A stretch of 62,000 bases of DNA. It comes from Glandiceps talaboti. Taxonomy: Eukaryota > Hemichordata > Enteropneusta > Spengelidae. The position numbers and the translations under genes are program-made. Positions 1 to 13,139 of this stretch are shown here, in pieces (within the stretch, counting starts at the first letter, position 1; every line of letters starts with the position of its first letter). The DNA is taken from the NCBI RefSeq assembly GCF_964340395.1, contig NC_135551.1:10136879-10198878 (forward strand). Reading direction: 5' to 3'. The notes beneath the pieces are model-generated. The model searched no databases and was not told where the DNA came from. It saw only the letters and a program-made list of their open reading frames with translations.

Positions 1-1671
1 ATGGTGGCTTGATAAAACCGGTATGCTACTTAACAGAGAGGTAATTACAGTATAACCACGTAGATTATGGTAGCTATGTGACCTTTCAATAGCTTGTATT
101 TAACCCACATTATTCACATAAATACAACAAATATAGCCATATAATCTTTTACAACAAAGGTAGTTTCGCTGATAACAGAACAGTTTCGACAATTAAAAAC
201 AACAAGGCGTGATATTTGATTCTGTCGAGACACACACACCTGTAATCGGGAGGACTTTGCACAATGTTATTTGTATAGTCAGTCTGAACAAGTGTGTTGT
301 AGAAAACAAATGACAGGTGTATAAAACAGGGTGCAAACGTACAAATTTATCTGATTGGAATTGGATGCTGAATTCACTCGTTACACCATCTCTATACACC
401 AGGCTGGGTGTGCACTATGTGAACGATAAAGTTATCGACAATTTTGGTGACATTGGTTTCCATGAGGGTAAAACCTGGAATATGCACATCAAATGTTCTT
501 ATATATCCACATAAAAATAAACAGTCTTTATTTATACTGGATAGCTCTTCGGCTTATAAGGTCTGGTCTCCAAAATCCTATGGGAACCGTCCCACATGGA
601 CCCAGTGTTAATATGTCTAAATTAAGTTCCCCGACAGTGAAATGAAAAGACAAATAACCAGATTTTGAAAAGAAAATCTATGAATTGGTGAATATCACAT
701 TAGTAAGATAGTGGTATAAAGTGCTTAGAAGATTAACTTCGAACGACAAATTTAGAGTATTTTTAAAATTCTTTTTCAAATGGTTGTTTTCTGAAAATAA
801 ATAATTGAGGTTTATTTTTGAAAACGTAATTAGACATAACGCTGACAAGTATGTAACGTTTAAAATAATGGCAAGGTAGGAAATAGAAAACATTAATTAA
901 TATTATATGAAAATAATCGAAGGTATAGCTATGGACGACAAATTAGTTGGACTAAAATTACACACAGTTTGATTTCGTTTATGACAGAAGAGTAAAACTT
1001 CATATTATTTCTGAGATCATTTCTGATGAAGTTTATCCTGTGTGTACCCTTTCTTTGCCTAGACTATTACGTAAATAAAATTATATATCTTGTATAATAT
1101 TTTGTCAGATCTCATAAACGAATTTCAATTTATTTTCCTAAACGATGCCCATAACTGACACCATGGCAATGATCAGAATACGAAGAACGTTTGACGACAG
1201 AGTTAAATTTTATAATGATATTTTTTTTCACTCCCTTCAATAAACTTGAAAAAAAAACTTGAAAGAAACAACCAAACACGTGCTCCTTCATTTCACTCTA
1301 AAATCGCCATCAAATTCGAATATAACTTACATAACCTGATAAATTTCTCTCATCGAAATCTTATCGTGTTTAGACGTTGAAATCCATAGGTTTCAAACCC
1401 TTCCAAGTTGCCGACACTGAGCAGTATGTCCACACCAGTTGTTTTTATTTTGACAGTAAAACGATGCAATATAACTTTCAACGGTACAGTTAATGTACTG
1501 GACCACGGCAGCTGTTTCCAATATTTTCAGTGAAAACAGCCGACAGTGGACAGTAAGTGAAAACGGACTCCTGAACAGAGTCTCAGTTTTCCACTCACTC
1601 TGGCCTATTACGTGGACAAAAATAAGTCATCACTCGCAAACCGTTCTTAAAAATATCCTCGGGTGTCGCTA
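1..1671. other. Unannotated AT-rich stretch
   Basis: No exon, RNA gene or repeat structure could be supported here. Open frames on both strands are below 72 codons and resemble no family I recognise. The stretch ends at the TA dinucleotide bordering the inverted-repeat element that follows. Confidence 0.6.
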
Positions 1672-2271
1672 CTCATCATGTGTATGTGTGTAATCACCGT
1701 GTATTGCAGCAATGTTGACGGACAAAATTTGACCAGCTCTATCACTACAGTTTTGACGGACAAACTCTGACCAGCCCTCTCAATACATTTTTGACGGACA
1801 AACTCTGATCATTCCACTGTAGCCATATCGCTGTATTTTGACGGACAAACTCTGGCCAGTCCTCTTTTTAGACGGACAAACTCTTTGGCCAGGCCTCTCA
1901 CTGTATTTTACTATTAGACGAACAAACTCTTACCACTACGCCTAGCACTGTATTTGACGGACAAACTCTTACCACTACGCCTAGTACTGTATTTGACGGA
2001 CCAGTCCGTGATAACTGTATCACTGCAATGTTGACGGACAAACCCAGGCTCTCACCACTCTGCAAACTCTGACCAATCTATTAATATCCAGTAATCTAAA
2101 TAATGTTATCATAGCTAAACATACCCATTTCAACTCTATTATACACTTATAATGGTGTATCGATGAACTAATGATAGGGTCTGCATGATTTACAATTTTC
2201 ACAGAATTAATTGCTTTCTAATACGTACACGTCAATTCTATGTAAGCATTAAGATTATACTCTATACGGCT
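1672..2271 (+). repeat. Left terminal inverted repeat
   Basis: The outer 370 bp contain about nine TTGACGGACAAACTCT-like subrepeats, starting near 1721, 1755, 1794, 1840, 1872, 1917, 1957, 1994 and 2033. The inner 200 bp are non-repetitive and run through TGTAAGCATTAAGATTATAC to TCTATACGGCT. The whole arm matches the reverse complement of 8476-9058, with small indels in the subrepeat part. A 60-codon open frame (2202-2020, minus) recurs in the other arm only because the arm is duplicated. Confidence 0.8.
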
Positions 2272-5200
2272 ATTAACAATACAGTTTGTATATGAATAAA
2301 AATTCACGGTGTCTAAATGCTAAAGTTATCCAGTGAGTATATTTATGTACATGAAAGCTGCACTAGCTGCAACTGAAACGTTTATTGAAAATGTCTTGTT
2401 TGATATAATGGCTTAATCGTAATGCGGTAGAGTATTGAATCACCTGTAGGTAAATGTATTTGTGTAGCAGTACACATAACATGGTGCAATATACCTAATA
2501 TACTTGATTTTTGGGTCCGCACCTAAAAATCAGCGACCCCAATGAATCATAATTTCAACTTAAAACTATACTACTTATAGATAAAATAGACTTCTAATTA
2601 GCATATACAATGTCTAATTATTGGTATTTTAACATTTTTCAGTGAATATACTGTTAGTCGTCTGATCGAGAAAATAATACCCACTGGCCAGTTACAGGCA
2701 TTGTAATTTTAATGCACAAAAGAAATTGGGAAATGTTTTTCCGGGGTGTAACTTATAATGTGTGTGTTTTTTTAATGGAATATTGAAACAAGAGAGCAAT
2801 ATTCAAATACCAAAGAAGTCATTTAGAACAAATCACGATCTTCTATAAATCAAATTAAAAACCATTCGCTGAGAATGGTAAAACGGTTATCCACTTGGCA
2901 AGACAAGTATGTGCTATATGTTGCATATATATATAGAGTTACTGCGTTCATTCCGATCATGTTGCTATGGGCAACAGGACACACTGGATAATCGTGAAAC
3001 CACTACATGTAACATACTAAATATCGTCCCTTTATCCATCATATTTTGGTCAATTTGTTGTAAACCATAAGAATGTCAACATCTTACACATCTTGGAAAA
3101 TGATATGAAATCAGTGCCACTCGAAGGTCAGCAGGTTTTGATAAGTTTGAATGATTAGGCCATATGTCTGTCTTTTCATTACCAAGTGTTTTTTGTTCGG
3201 TTGCAGTTAACCTTATCTGACTAATTTTCATAACATAACATAACATCACCGGTCTCAATGTAATGATGTTGGCATGTATTGGCACACTTCCGATGTAATC
3301 TTTCAAAAAACTGCTGTAGGTGATCAGACGGTGTGGGTTACTATAACAACTAGAGATCTATCATTTTTTCAGGAATTATTGTGATAGTAAACAGTTTTGG
3401 AGTGCCTAAAGGAGGGGTAGTTGTTACAAATTAGAATTGTTTTCATTTCGGCTTCAATGAATATGAGACAAGTAGGGTATAGATATTTGACATTTCTACT
3501 GGTGGTGGGAGGCAGGTTGTTTGGTTGACATGGTAACTTGAATTGTCTTGCTTCACTCACCAGTTCAAAAGATATGAGAGATATGGTTGTCGAATTCTAG
3601 GATGTTTAGGGGAGATTCATGTTAATGATCAAGTTCACGTTATGTTTGAAATCTAGGTATGAGAAACAGTTGTCTGGTACAGCGCTAGAAAACATTTGTA
3701 CCAAGCAATATGTAAATAGTTATGGCTTCTGATGAGATATCACTATTACGAGAACCTCGCATTGAATTGTGGGCCTTTAAACATCGCCTCAGTGTTCTTA
3801 TGTAAAATCAGTGGCCTAATTCCAACTTGATGAATAGAAATACACTGTTAATTATTGTTGCTTGACATGGGCTATATAGTTTCACTTGTTTCAAATTCTA
3901 CGGGAATCGATTCTCAACTCTAGACGAAAAGAGGAATCATATGCGACTCACTTTGAATCAAAAGTAGACAGAGATGAAATACTTAGCGATGAAAAGTTTT
4001 AGTCGAAATTTTGTCATTTTTTCATATCATGTAATATAATTCCATCTCGTTGCTTTTTTTCTTCAAAAAATGCCGTAGTTCTGCACCTCTGATGACGTCA
4101 TGAGGTATGTCGGCTGTTGACTCTGGTTCAGGTTTATCAACAATTACTTAAATACAGTCTGCGACACATAAGTAAGTTTGAATATTTCCCTTTCTACAAC
4201 TCAACTTTTATTTCACAATACGCTATTTGTAGAAAAATTAGAATCTTGTATTTGGAAATTTCCCTCGATCCATAACCCTCTCTTTAAATTCACATATGTT
4301 ATGTGTCGTCAAAACTAGGTTCTGTAATTTAGAAATTTCCTTATCCATAACCCCCTCACCCTTTTATTCATGACGCATTTTTTGGTGGCGCGTTTGTCGA
4401 ATGTATCTTAGCTAAGACCACTGTAGAAAATTCAATAGTAGTGAGTGATCTTAGCAATAGGTGCTAAATAAAAGCCCTGGTCTGCATAAAACTCTTAAAT
4501 TGAGTACTTCCCTACAAAAATAACAACTTGACCAGACAACATGATATTAGACAATTACAAGAACACCAAAATCGCTTGTTGTCAACGGGACAAATACGAT
4601 TTACACAGATTGATTGATACACACTAATTTGATTTGATTGAAATCAGTTCAGTCATAAAATTGCCTTTACACATTAAATAGTTGCAGAAACCAAAAATGA
4701 TGAAAAGATAAATTCAAAAGTAAAAGTATCTAAGAATTAGTGATAACGGGCTCTAGGTTCAAATTTATAGATGAAAATTTATACTCAGTGTCAAAACTTA
4801 CAAACCTGATGTCAGCCTAAAATCTGGGACTATAGTTTTTCAAATGTTGTGAGGAGAAATTTTCCAGTTACAAATCATCTAGTACGCATGCTCACATTTA
4901 CAAATTTTCTTGTTAGTTCCTACATGACAGTTCATTTATGTTTTAAGTTTACCAAGTCTCCTGGTATACGACGGTAACTGCTTTTTTAGCAATGAATACA
5001 AATTGGTGTGCTGATGTGACGCTTTTGGGCCAAGAAAGGTATAAGTACTAACGATATCATACAAGGTATACATTGCTTGTGTACTTTGCCGGAGGGCTAA
5101 TGTGTTAGCAGCTAAATAAAAGTTAACCACTGAAACAATCAAAAGCTCGCCCACTTTGTGGCACTTTTGTTGTCTTTTTTTTGCTAAAAATGATAGAATT

Positions 5201-7440
5201 ATAAACCAAGTCAAGAATTAAGAACGTACAAAAATAACCCTCGGGCGCAGGTCAAATACCATTAACGGGAGACAAAGACGTTTTTGTAGGTTACTGGCCA
5301 ACGGTGTGAACGATAACACCTCTGTTTGTGCCAATACATCGAGTCAATTAAACTTTCCGAGGTGAAATAAACGTTGAGAGATTATCAAAAGGGAAGAAGA
5401 AAAAATGGCAAAATATTTTCCATGTTTTCACACTTTCATTGAGATTCCTAGATTCGCTGGCATTTGGTCTTGGGTGCGGTGGAGCCAAGGAACAGGTAGA
5501 AATCTCGCCATGGTTTTTTTTTTTGAAGTGTCTCGAAATCCTTTTTACGACAAGACCACAAACACACTAAGAGCAAAGTGTGCAAATAGCGAATCCGTAC
5601 TTTAAAACTACTTGAGTTGAAATGGTTTTTCTAGTGACTCTAGGTGGTCGATTGTGATTCACAGTTAGCTATACACAGTCTGTTATACAATGAAATGTCT
5701 TAAATTGGTATTACAAACATAGAAACAGTATCTATACCAGACACTATTTGACTGTCAGGAATTCGACAGAAAATGTGGTATGTTTTCTCTAAAAACATCA
5801 ACACATTCCACGCCAACTGAGTGAATAGGCGTCCGGGCCGTAGACACTCGATTGTTTGTGCAAGTCGTGCTAGAGTTGATACAGTAACTGAGATCGTTCT
5901 TAATTTCTCAACTGTTTGTGTGTTTTTGTCGCTTTTCTGAACTGTTTGCTATTTACTTCGAAGACGCTACTTATCAAAGATATATTGATGCGTCTTACCC
6001 GTGTTTAGAATTACCGATGTTTACTTGCATTCAATTGGGTGTTTCTTAATTACTGTGTGCATATGGTTCTCTAAAAAGGAGACACGGCTACTAAATAAAA
6101 GCATGGGGATTATTAACTTTATTGCAGCAAGATAATTGCAAAACAGAAAGTACAAAATCAACTTTACAAACTTCAATTGACTTTCTACGGTGGACTCCCA
6201 AAGCATTAGAAAAACAGTGTTCAAATCTAGCGACTGCAGGAGGACTCAACAATTGCAAAGTGATACAGTTTATGCATATTTTGTCTCCGTAAAATACGAG
6301 TCGTGCATGTATCTAAGTTTTGGATATAAAACCGTCAATGATTTCACTTCGAAATTTGATCTCAAAAGTTGCATTTAAAAATGACTAAATGTGTGTCGTT
6401 TAATTTCATAATTAATATAGTTTCATTTTTTTTGCAAGTGTAGTGTAATTTTACGATCTATTTGACTTAATGACGTCACACCGCAATGCTGGCAGTGTTT
6501 TTTTCCCGATAATCATTCTTGTTCACTTTCAAAATGATTGCATAGTGTTAAGAAGTCTTTACATTCGACCTGCAGAGTTCCTCTTCTTTAACTAAAGCAC
6601 TTCATGTTTTATGTCAAAAAAAAAATCAGTCTGTTTGATTTTTCAATGTCGTATTTTGTAATTGGTTCACTATTCAAAGTATTCCATTTTCGCATACTTG
6701 TCAGTCAGTTTCAGTGACCCTGAAACGACCTTTACCAACAAGTATTCTAATATGTTTTCTTTTTTCCCGATCTACGCATTGTTTCTTGTGGAGTGGAAGA
6801 AATCGACGTGAGGAGTGGTGTACGTTTCACACCCAGGATGTCTTAGTTTGCTTTCAGGACATTGATTTTGCGTGTGTCTTGATTGCCATCACTATACGTG
6901 TACATCATTGCTTTCCGCTCTACTACGGATTCCACAGGAGGAGGGACGTCGTTACACGCACGAATGCTTCACAAAATCGTCAAGGCTGCTCACGAAATGA
7001 AGGCCAAAGAAAATGAAATTGTAGAATTAAAGAGAAAGGAAATTGTGAATTATACGATGACTTGATTGTAACCCGGTTATATCTAGTATGATCTTCCGAA
7101 ATATGGAACACTGAATCAGAGCTGGCCCTACAAATACAAATGTACCTACATCTACGCTAAATCTTGTCAAAGTCAATTCAGCAACTGGACGAGGGTACTA
7201 CCGACTAAACACACCTACAAACATCTATATTCTATGATCTATTAAGTGTAACAAGTAAAGTGCAAGCGATTTATTTTTGTTTCAATGGCATCCTTGAATT
7301 GCTGTATTGTTGGAAGTTCTATGATGTAATCTGGTATCTTAATAACGACGATCTAATATAGATCGGATTGATTGATCGATCGATCGATAAATTGAACCCG
7401 GTCATTTTTAGTCCTATCAAGTTCTGAACACTGCACTTTA
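2272..7440. other. Interior of the inverted-repeat element, no recognisable gene
   Basis: No open frame above 100 codons and no recognisable transposase motif. The most exon-like piece is 6951-7063 on the plus strand: it follows a GATTCCACAG acceptor-like site and encodes a short Lys/Glu-rich, probably helical peptide (HKIVKAAHEMKAKENEIVEL) before a stop. It resembles no family I recognise. The rest is AT-rich and unstructured. Confidence 0.4.
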
Positions 7441-7444
7441 TAAG

Positions 7445-7445
<1 letters not shown>

Positions 7446-7478
<33 letters not shown>
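7446..7478. repeat. (CA)n microsatellite
   Basis: About 16 uninterrupted CA dinucleotides lying inside the inverted-repeat element. Confidence 0.95.
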
Positions 7479-7480
<2 letters not shown>

Positions 7481-7689
7481 ACCCAGTCATGTAAAAGGCG
7501 GTTTATATTCAGTTCGATCACCTCACCGCTGCCGTTTGTTTCTGTTTGGCTAAACGTAACGTCATTGGGTAAAATATTTGAACCCTGGGGATTTGAACCA
7601 ATACTGTGTCCCTAGGATTACCGTCTAGTCAACCCAGCTGTATAAATGGAAACCTGGTAGGATACATGTTACTCTATAGAGAGACTTAA

Positions 7690-7990
7690 AGTAGCCGTAT
7701 GGATGGTGTGAGGATTGGGTATTTATTATGGATTTCGAATTCATAAAACAATTTTATCATGGCGTCCTACTTGAAAAATGAATGTGAAACAACATAGACA
7801 AAGTTTGTGTTTGTAATTCATTGCATTGCAAAAAGCTAAAAAAAATGTGTAAAAAAGTGTTATTGTTCACACAATAATAAACATTTCATACATTTATCAG
7901 TCTTTTGCAATTTATTGAGTTACAAACACAGACTTGCTATATGTTGTTTCACACTGATTTTTCAAGTAGGAAGCGAGATGATGTACAACA
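7690..7990. mobile_element. Palindromic MITE, family A, copy 1
   Basis: A left arm (GGATTGGGTATTTATTATGG, then TTATCATGGCGTCCTACTTG) folds onto a right arm (GTTGTTTCACACTGATTTTT, then CAAGTAGGAAGCGAGATGAT). The same sequence order recurs at 16491, 28929 and 36813. Compared with the complete copy at 36813-37146, the right terminus is missing here. It lies inside the 7.4-kb element, so it inserted after that element arrived or was carried with it. Confidence 0.75.
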
Positions 7991-8053
7991 ACCAGAGCAG
8001 TGAAAGATGTCAAAAAGTATTCTAAATATTGTTACACTTGTCTTTATAAATAT

Positions 8054-8055
<2 letters not shown>

Positions 8056-8106
<51 letters not shown>

Positions 8107-8226
8107 TAGATAGATAGACATACAGATAGATAGACAGACAATCAGAAATACAGATATACAGACAGACAGACAGATTAGATAGATAGCTAGATAGCTAGCT
8201 AGCTAGATAGAGAGAGAGAGAGAGAG

Positions 8227-8271
<45 letters not shown>
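8056..8271. repeat. Compound (GACA)n-(GATA)n-(GA)n microsatellite
   Basis: A run of GACA units passes into GATA/TAGA units, an AG tract and then a clean run of GATA units. It lies about 200 bp inside the right terminal inverted repeat. Confidence 0.95.
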
Positions 8272-8475
8272 TGCCACCTTAACGTTTGTTAATCTTAATT
8301 TATTATGAACGAACATTTACGTATAACTTTACATCATGTACAGGAGTCGTAAGGTTTAATTGTTTTGATTTACACGAGTATAATTCTCAAGAACTATTTT
8401 ACCACACAAATCAACTTGGTTTTTTGACACATTGACATGTGTAGTCAGTACAAAGAGGATGAACAAATTTCTGAG

Positions 8476-9058
8476 AGCCGTATAGAGTATAATCCTAATG
8501 CTTACATAGAATTGACGTGTATTAAAAAGCAATTAATGTGAAAATTGTAAATCATGCAGACCCTATCATTAGTTCATCGATACACCATTATAAGTGTATA
8601 ATAGAGTTTAAATGGGTACTTTTAGCTATGATAACATTATTTAGATTACTGGATATTAATAGATTGGTCAGAGTTTGCAGAGTGGTGAGAGCCTGGGTTT
8701 GTCCGTCAACATTGCAGTGATACAGTTATTACAGACTGGTCCGTCAAATACAGTGCTAGGCGTAGTGGTAAGACTTTCTCCGTCAAATACAGTGCTAGGC
8801 GTAGTGGTAAGACTTTCTCCGTCAAATACAATGCCAGGCGTAGTGGTAAGTGTTTGTCCGTCTGATACAGTGAAAAGTCTGTCCAGAGTTTGTCCGTCAA
8901 AATACAGCGATATGGCTATAATGGAATGGTCATTGCTTGTCCGTCAAAATGTAGTGATAGGGCTGGACAGAGTTTGTCCGTCGAAAAATGTAGTGATAGG
9001 GCTGGACACAGCTGCAATTCACGGTGATTGCAGACATACATACATACTGCATGATGAA
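8476..9058 (-). repeat. Right terminal inverted repeat
   Basis: Reverse-complement partner of 1672-2271. It carries eight subrepeats whose plus-strand form is TTTGTCCGTCAAA or CTCCGTCAAATACAG, near 8699, 8740, 8779, 8819, 8856, 8890, 8938 and 8974. Two adjacent units (8760-8840) are nearly identical, which suggests local expansion after the arms separated. The outer end is CATGATGAA followed by TA. Confidence 0.8.
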
Positions 9059-10160
9059 TAGTTAGTTTTGTTCGTATACATGTATTTTCTGTTGAGGCCT
9101 AATTGTAAAATGGTGCATTACTATGGCAACAAATTATGATAACATCCTCGTAATCAGCTCATAGAAGGGTTAATCCCAAGCCGTCAGCTATATCTAGTAC
9201 TTTACTGGACTTAAGGCATTTTATCTCAACAATTTTTTTTACCATGCTACTGGGCGTGCCCAATTACGTATTTCCATTTGCAGTTGCCAATGATCGAGCT
9301 TATTTTTCGTCCATGATCATACAACTTTCTCAGACAAGTTCCCAACCTCAAGGATTATAACCCAATGTTATTCAGACTGTTACACTGTGTTAATTTGACC
9401 ACATCTATATCGACTGTATCTTGATTGTCTGCAGCCATTAATTAACACTTTACGTCCACTCATGATCAAATAGTATTATCCATTTCATCACACATTCTTG
9501 TCAAATTGTTTGGGTGCTTGTATGTGTCGGCCTGGTGGACCTGTTTATTGATGTTTACACATTTCAACGATTCTTTAATTAAGAGTGCTATCTTTACCAA
9601 ATTGATAGTCTAATAGTGTTTAATGACGAACACCGTGTTGTCATAGAACACACACTGAGGTAGTCCTGTCATTTCAAATAACTATGTCAAGATAGGTCGA
9701 TAAAAACTACACGGTGTAAATCGATCGCTTAAAATATGTCCAAATACAGCGTGCCCTTGTCTGGAAGGCATTTTGTACACCTCCTACCAAGTAAAACAGA
9801 ATATAATCGTAGAATATGCTGAAATCTGGTAAAAATCTGACCTCTCCGTTTAAATGTATCACAAAAAGCAAATCGCTCCGGTTATAATATGACATCATAT
9901 GTCGTCGTACCCAAACATCATTGCAGGGCACAGATTTTCCGAAAAGTTTATATCAATTTTGCGGATGTTCATTTTTTGGCAATGGATATTTTAAAGGCAA
10001 AGAATTGTCACTTTTAGGATCTATAAGTTTAATACTTACTTAAATAAACATATTTATCTATGTTAAGAAACACAGGAATAATATTTCTATAAAATTCTGC
10101 TCCATACAGTCACGGAACACACTTCAAAAGAAAGGGCTTGTGTACCTGTGGTTTCTAATT
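9059..10160. other. Unannotated stretch
   Basis: Nothing supportable was found: no open frame above 75 codons, no tandem array, no inverted repeat of note. Confidence 0.5.
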
Positions 10161-10385
10161 AGGCTTAAAAAAAACATTTCGTTCCGGTTACCCAAACCAC
10201 CTAGTTTTTTCACTACCGACCCTTGTTTTACGTATTCGAGAAAAAATTAATAAAATGGCGAAAATTGTGAAGTCTCGCAAGAAACAGTGGATGGGGAAAC
10301 TGACATCAACTTAACAAGACAATATAAAACTGCTCTTCCAATCTGTAATGGCTGTATATCTGATGAGAAGAAACCAATAACACAG
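10161..10385 (+). repeat. Dispersed repeat family C, copy 1
   Basis: Matches 35835-36072 in the same orientation over about 225 bp. Shared blocks include GGTTACCC, ACCTAGTTTTT, GACAATATAAAACTG and TCTTCCAATCT. The 3' border falls where a (CTGT)n tract begins. Short frames starting at 10287 and 35977 share the pattern M-D-x-E-T-D-I-x-L. The class is unknown: SINE, MITE or a LINE fragment are all possible. Confidence 0.65.
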
Positions 10386-10388
10386 ATA

Positions 10389-10391
10389 CAC

Positions 10392-10458
<67 letters not shown>

Positions 10459-10467
10459 TTGTTTGGC

Positions 10468-10538
<71 letters not shown>

Positions 10539-10543
10539 TTTTT
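10389..10543. repeat. (CTGT)n microsatellite
   Basis: About 150 bp of CTGT units with a single interruption near 10460 (ATTTGTTTGG). The Leu-Ser-Val-Cys open frame across it is a product of the repeat. Confidence 0.97.
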
Positions 10544-10984
10544 GCTTGTTTGTTTGTCTGCCTGTTGTGATTTTATTGATAATTCGATTTTTGTATGACT
10601 GCTAAATTTCGGTCAGTTTTCTGATTACTAAAATGTCAACATAAACTAATATAGATTAATAACACTGACTTGATAATACACCTGATACACAATAGTTTAT
10701 CTTTGCTAGCGTAGTACAGTAATCAAACACTATTTATGTATACATGTGTATAGTCCTTTTCTTACCTATTCAACTGTCCTATTGCGATTTTGCCGAAAAC
10801 GAAAAAAAAACATTAAATTTTACTCACCCCACCCAAAATAACAGAATTATGTTTTCTAAAGAACAGTTTTTTTTTTAATTTTGGCATCGTATGACCAAAT
10901 AGTTCAGTGTGATAATCTAAGCTGGCTACTTACAGGTGTAAAAAATGTAAAGATTAAAATAATTTGATAACATATTTAGGAATT

Positions 10985-12580
10985 TTAAGGGGACACAATC
11001 TGAGTTTTAACGGCTTTTGGAGTAATTTTTGCATTGCATTTTTAAAAGATACACCAAGTATTCTACTTACTGAAGCATACTTAATCATCACTTGCAAATG
11101 ACTGAACTCAACAACCCGGGTTTTAAGATATAAACTTATAAACGATGCAATGACGTAATTTTTTTATACGTATAAAAAAGTCACGATAAGGTGTAAGGCC
11201 TACTATGCAATCAACTGTTTCTACAATACCAGAATTCAATTCTAATATTACAGAAAGCATACATTAATATTATACCAGAATAGTTTAATCAATGCTTTAT
11301 GTAAATATTTTCACTTAGGTAAACAGTTTATCAACTCAAATTGTGTCACTTTTTAGTCGTTCTATAATTTCATAACAAAAAGAAATGTGAAATTATGGTT
11401 TATCTTTCAATAAATCCTCACATAGTTGGAACGTATCAAGTTGCAAAAGTAAAGATGAAAAAAATGTACATTATTCAAATGTTGCTTCCAGTACATTGTT
11501 AACACTTGTAACATAATCAACGTCCAAACAGTTTCATATCTACTAGAACATACGTCACTAAAATATGAAAATTAATATCATATTTATCCATATGTCATGA
11601 TGAATTATTTGAACTATGCACAGAAGTAAACTCACACACTTCGAAGTTTGCATTTTTTTTCTCTTTTTTGTGAAAGCTGGCGACAAGTATACACATGTTA
11701 AATTACTTGAACAATATATAGAAATAAACCTCATCTTTGAAGCGAGTATTTGTTTCATTTTTTTTTTGTTTTCTGCCAATTTCAGACAAGTCTACACAGG
11801 TTAAATTATTTGATCCTTACATCGAAGCAAACTCCCCTTCTAAAGCAAGTAAAATTTTTTTGTTTTTGTTTCCCCAAGAACTTGAGACGTGTCTATCCAA
11901 TCACTCGCTTGTTGAAATACCAATCTGAAAGGTGGAATTCACACTTGAAAGGGAAACCCTCCAAGTAAACAAATACCATGCTTTGAAATATGTTGTGATG
12001 ATAGTTAGGTTCCAAAGTGGGAGGAGCTATTTGATTGACAGCTGTCAAACGGAATGATTGACATACATCAATGTGACTGGTTCATTTCATCCAATCAGGA
12101 ACTCTAGTCAGGTATCTAAAGACAATTTTTGTAGTGAGTTTTCAACACAATAGATTTCACCACTTAAATTCTTGACATAGTCTTGTACAATATATATTAG
12201 TTCAGAGGGATCTCATTTCGAGTATGAAATACATTGTATAAATGGCATACACAGTTCTTACAGATTCCACTACCTTTAGCTTGTTAACAAGTAGGGCAAT
12301 ATTTTCCGTGGTTTTTTTTTTTTTTTTTTTTTTTTTTTCATGTTTGCAATATTTCTAAGACATATAAATAATTTCCCCAAGTTCTATAAACACATAATTA
12401 CAATTACAATTAATACAGAGAATCATTAACATTTTTTTTTTAATTTTACAAAAAAAAACGTGCTTATTTTTATTCTTGCAAACCAGAAAACTTATTTCTG
12501 CTGACGCAACGAAATACTGACGAGTACGTTTCGGACGGTGCCGTAAATAGGTATATGTGGTTTACGACGATGATTCTATT
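10985..12580 (+). repeat. Diverged dispersed duplication, copy 1
   Basis: Shares ordered blocks with 18945-19610: GTATTCTACTTACTGA, AATCATCACTTGCAA, TGCAATCAACTGTT, TATTTTCA near 11310, and at the far end GCTGACGCAACGAAATACTGA followed by TGTGGTTTACGACGATG. The middle is longer in this copy, roughly 11350-12490, and includes a 27-base T run at 12312-12338. It is either an old transposable element or an old local duplication. No coding sequence was recognised in either copy. Confidence 0.5.
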
Positions 12581-13139
12581 TTTTGATTAACCACATTTTC
12601 TATTCAATTATATTTAACATGCGTGTCTATGATGTAATTTCAGTTCTTAAGTTTACTTTCGGAGAAAGACACGCGAAATGTATTTACTCAATAAATGGGG
12701 ACAAAAATGACAATAGTACTAGTTTATTATGGATTGTGATTTGCAACTGAAAGAGTTTCCCAGTCCAATGGATTTACAAATCACTATTAAATTCAAATGA
12801 CATTATACAAGAATGGGGAATAAAGTTGTGAACACGAAAGATAAAGATGCAAGACTAAACTTGCAAAACAAATCAACTTGAATATACATCAGTTCTCTAC
12901 GTTCATGAAAAATGCCTTTTCTATGAATTGCAAGTTGTCTTATACTGGTTGTGTGACTGGCCCAGAGAATTCAAACTGTCACTTATTTATAAACTTCTGA
13001 CCAGGTTTCGCATTAAAGAAATATGGGATTTCAAAACACTATATGACAAAAATAAACTGCAAGACTGACAACCAAACACTATTTTTTTTTCAGTACAAGG
13101 AATATATTTCAAATTCATCCAAATATTTAAGTTCTCTAA

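Larger units (their letters stand above)
1672..9058. mobile_element. 7.4-kb DNA element with long terminal inverted repeats
   Basis: Two arms of about 600 bp (1672-2271 and 8476-9058) are inverted copies of each other and bracket 6.2 kb of unrelated sequence. The extreme ends read CTCATCATG and, on the other strand, TTCATCATG, each preceded by TA, which would fit a TA target duplication. The outer halves carry eight or nine copies each of a TTGACGGACAAACTCT-like subrepeat, the arrangement expected of subterminal transposase-binding sites. No intact transposase is visible inside, so this is a non-autonomous or decayed copy. Seen: the arms, the subrepeats and the flanking TA. Inferred: class II mobility. 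An alternative is an inverted segmental duplication of a non-mobile satellite-bearing segment. Confidence 0.7.

Noticed and set aside
2020-8720. Nearly identical 60-codon open frames in both arms of the large element (2202-2020 and 8538-8720)
   Set aside because: They are duplicated with the inverted repeat; the differences between them (Leu/Phe, Cys/Leu) change the amino acid, so there is no sign of coding constraint.
10287-10598. Leu-Ser-Val-Cys repeat protein
   Set aside because: Translation of a (CTGT)n microsatellite.
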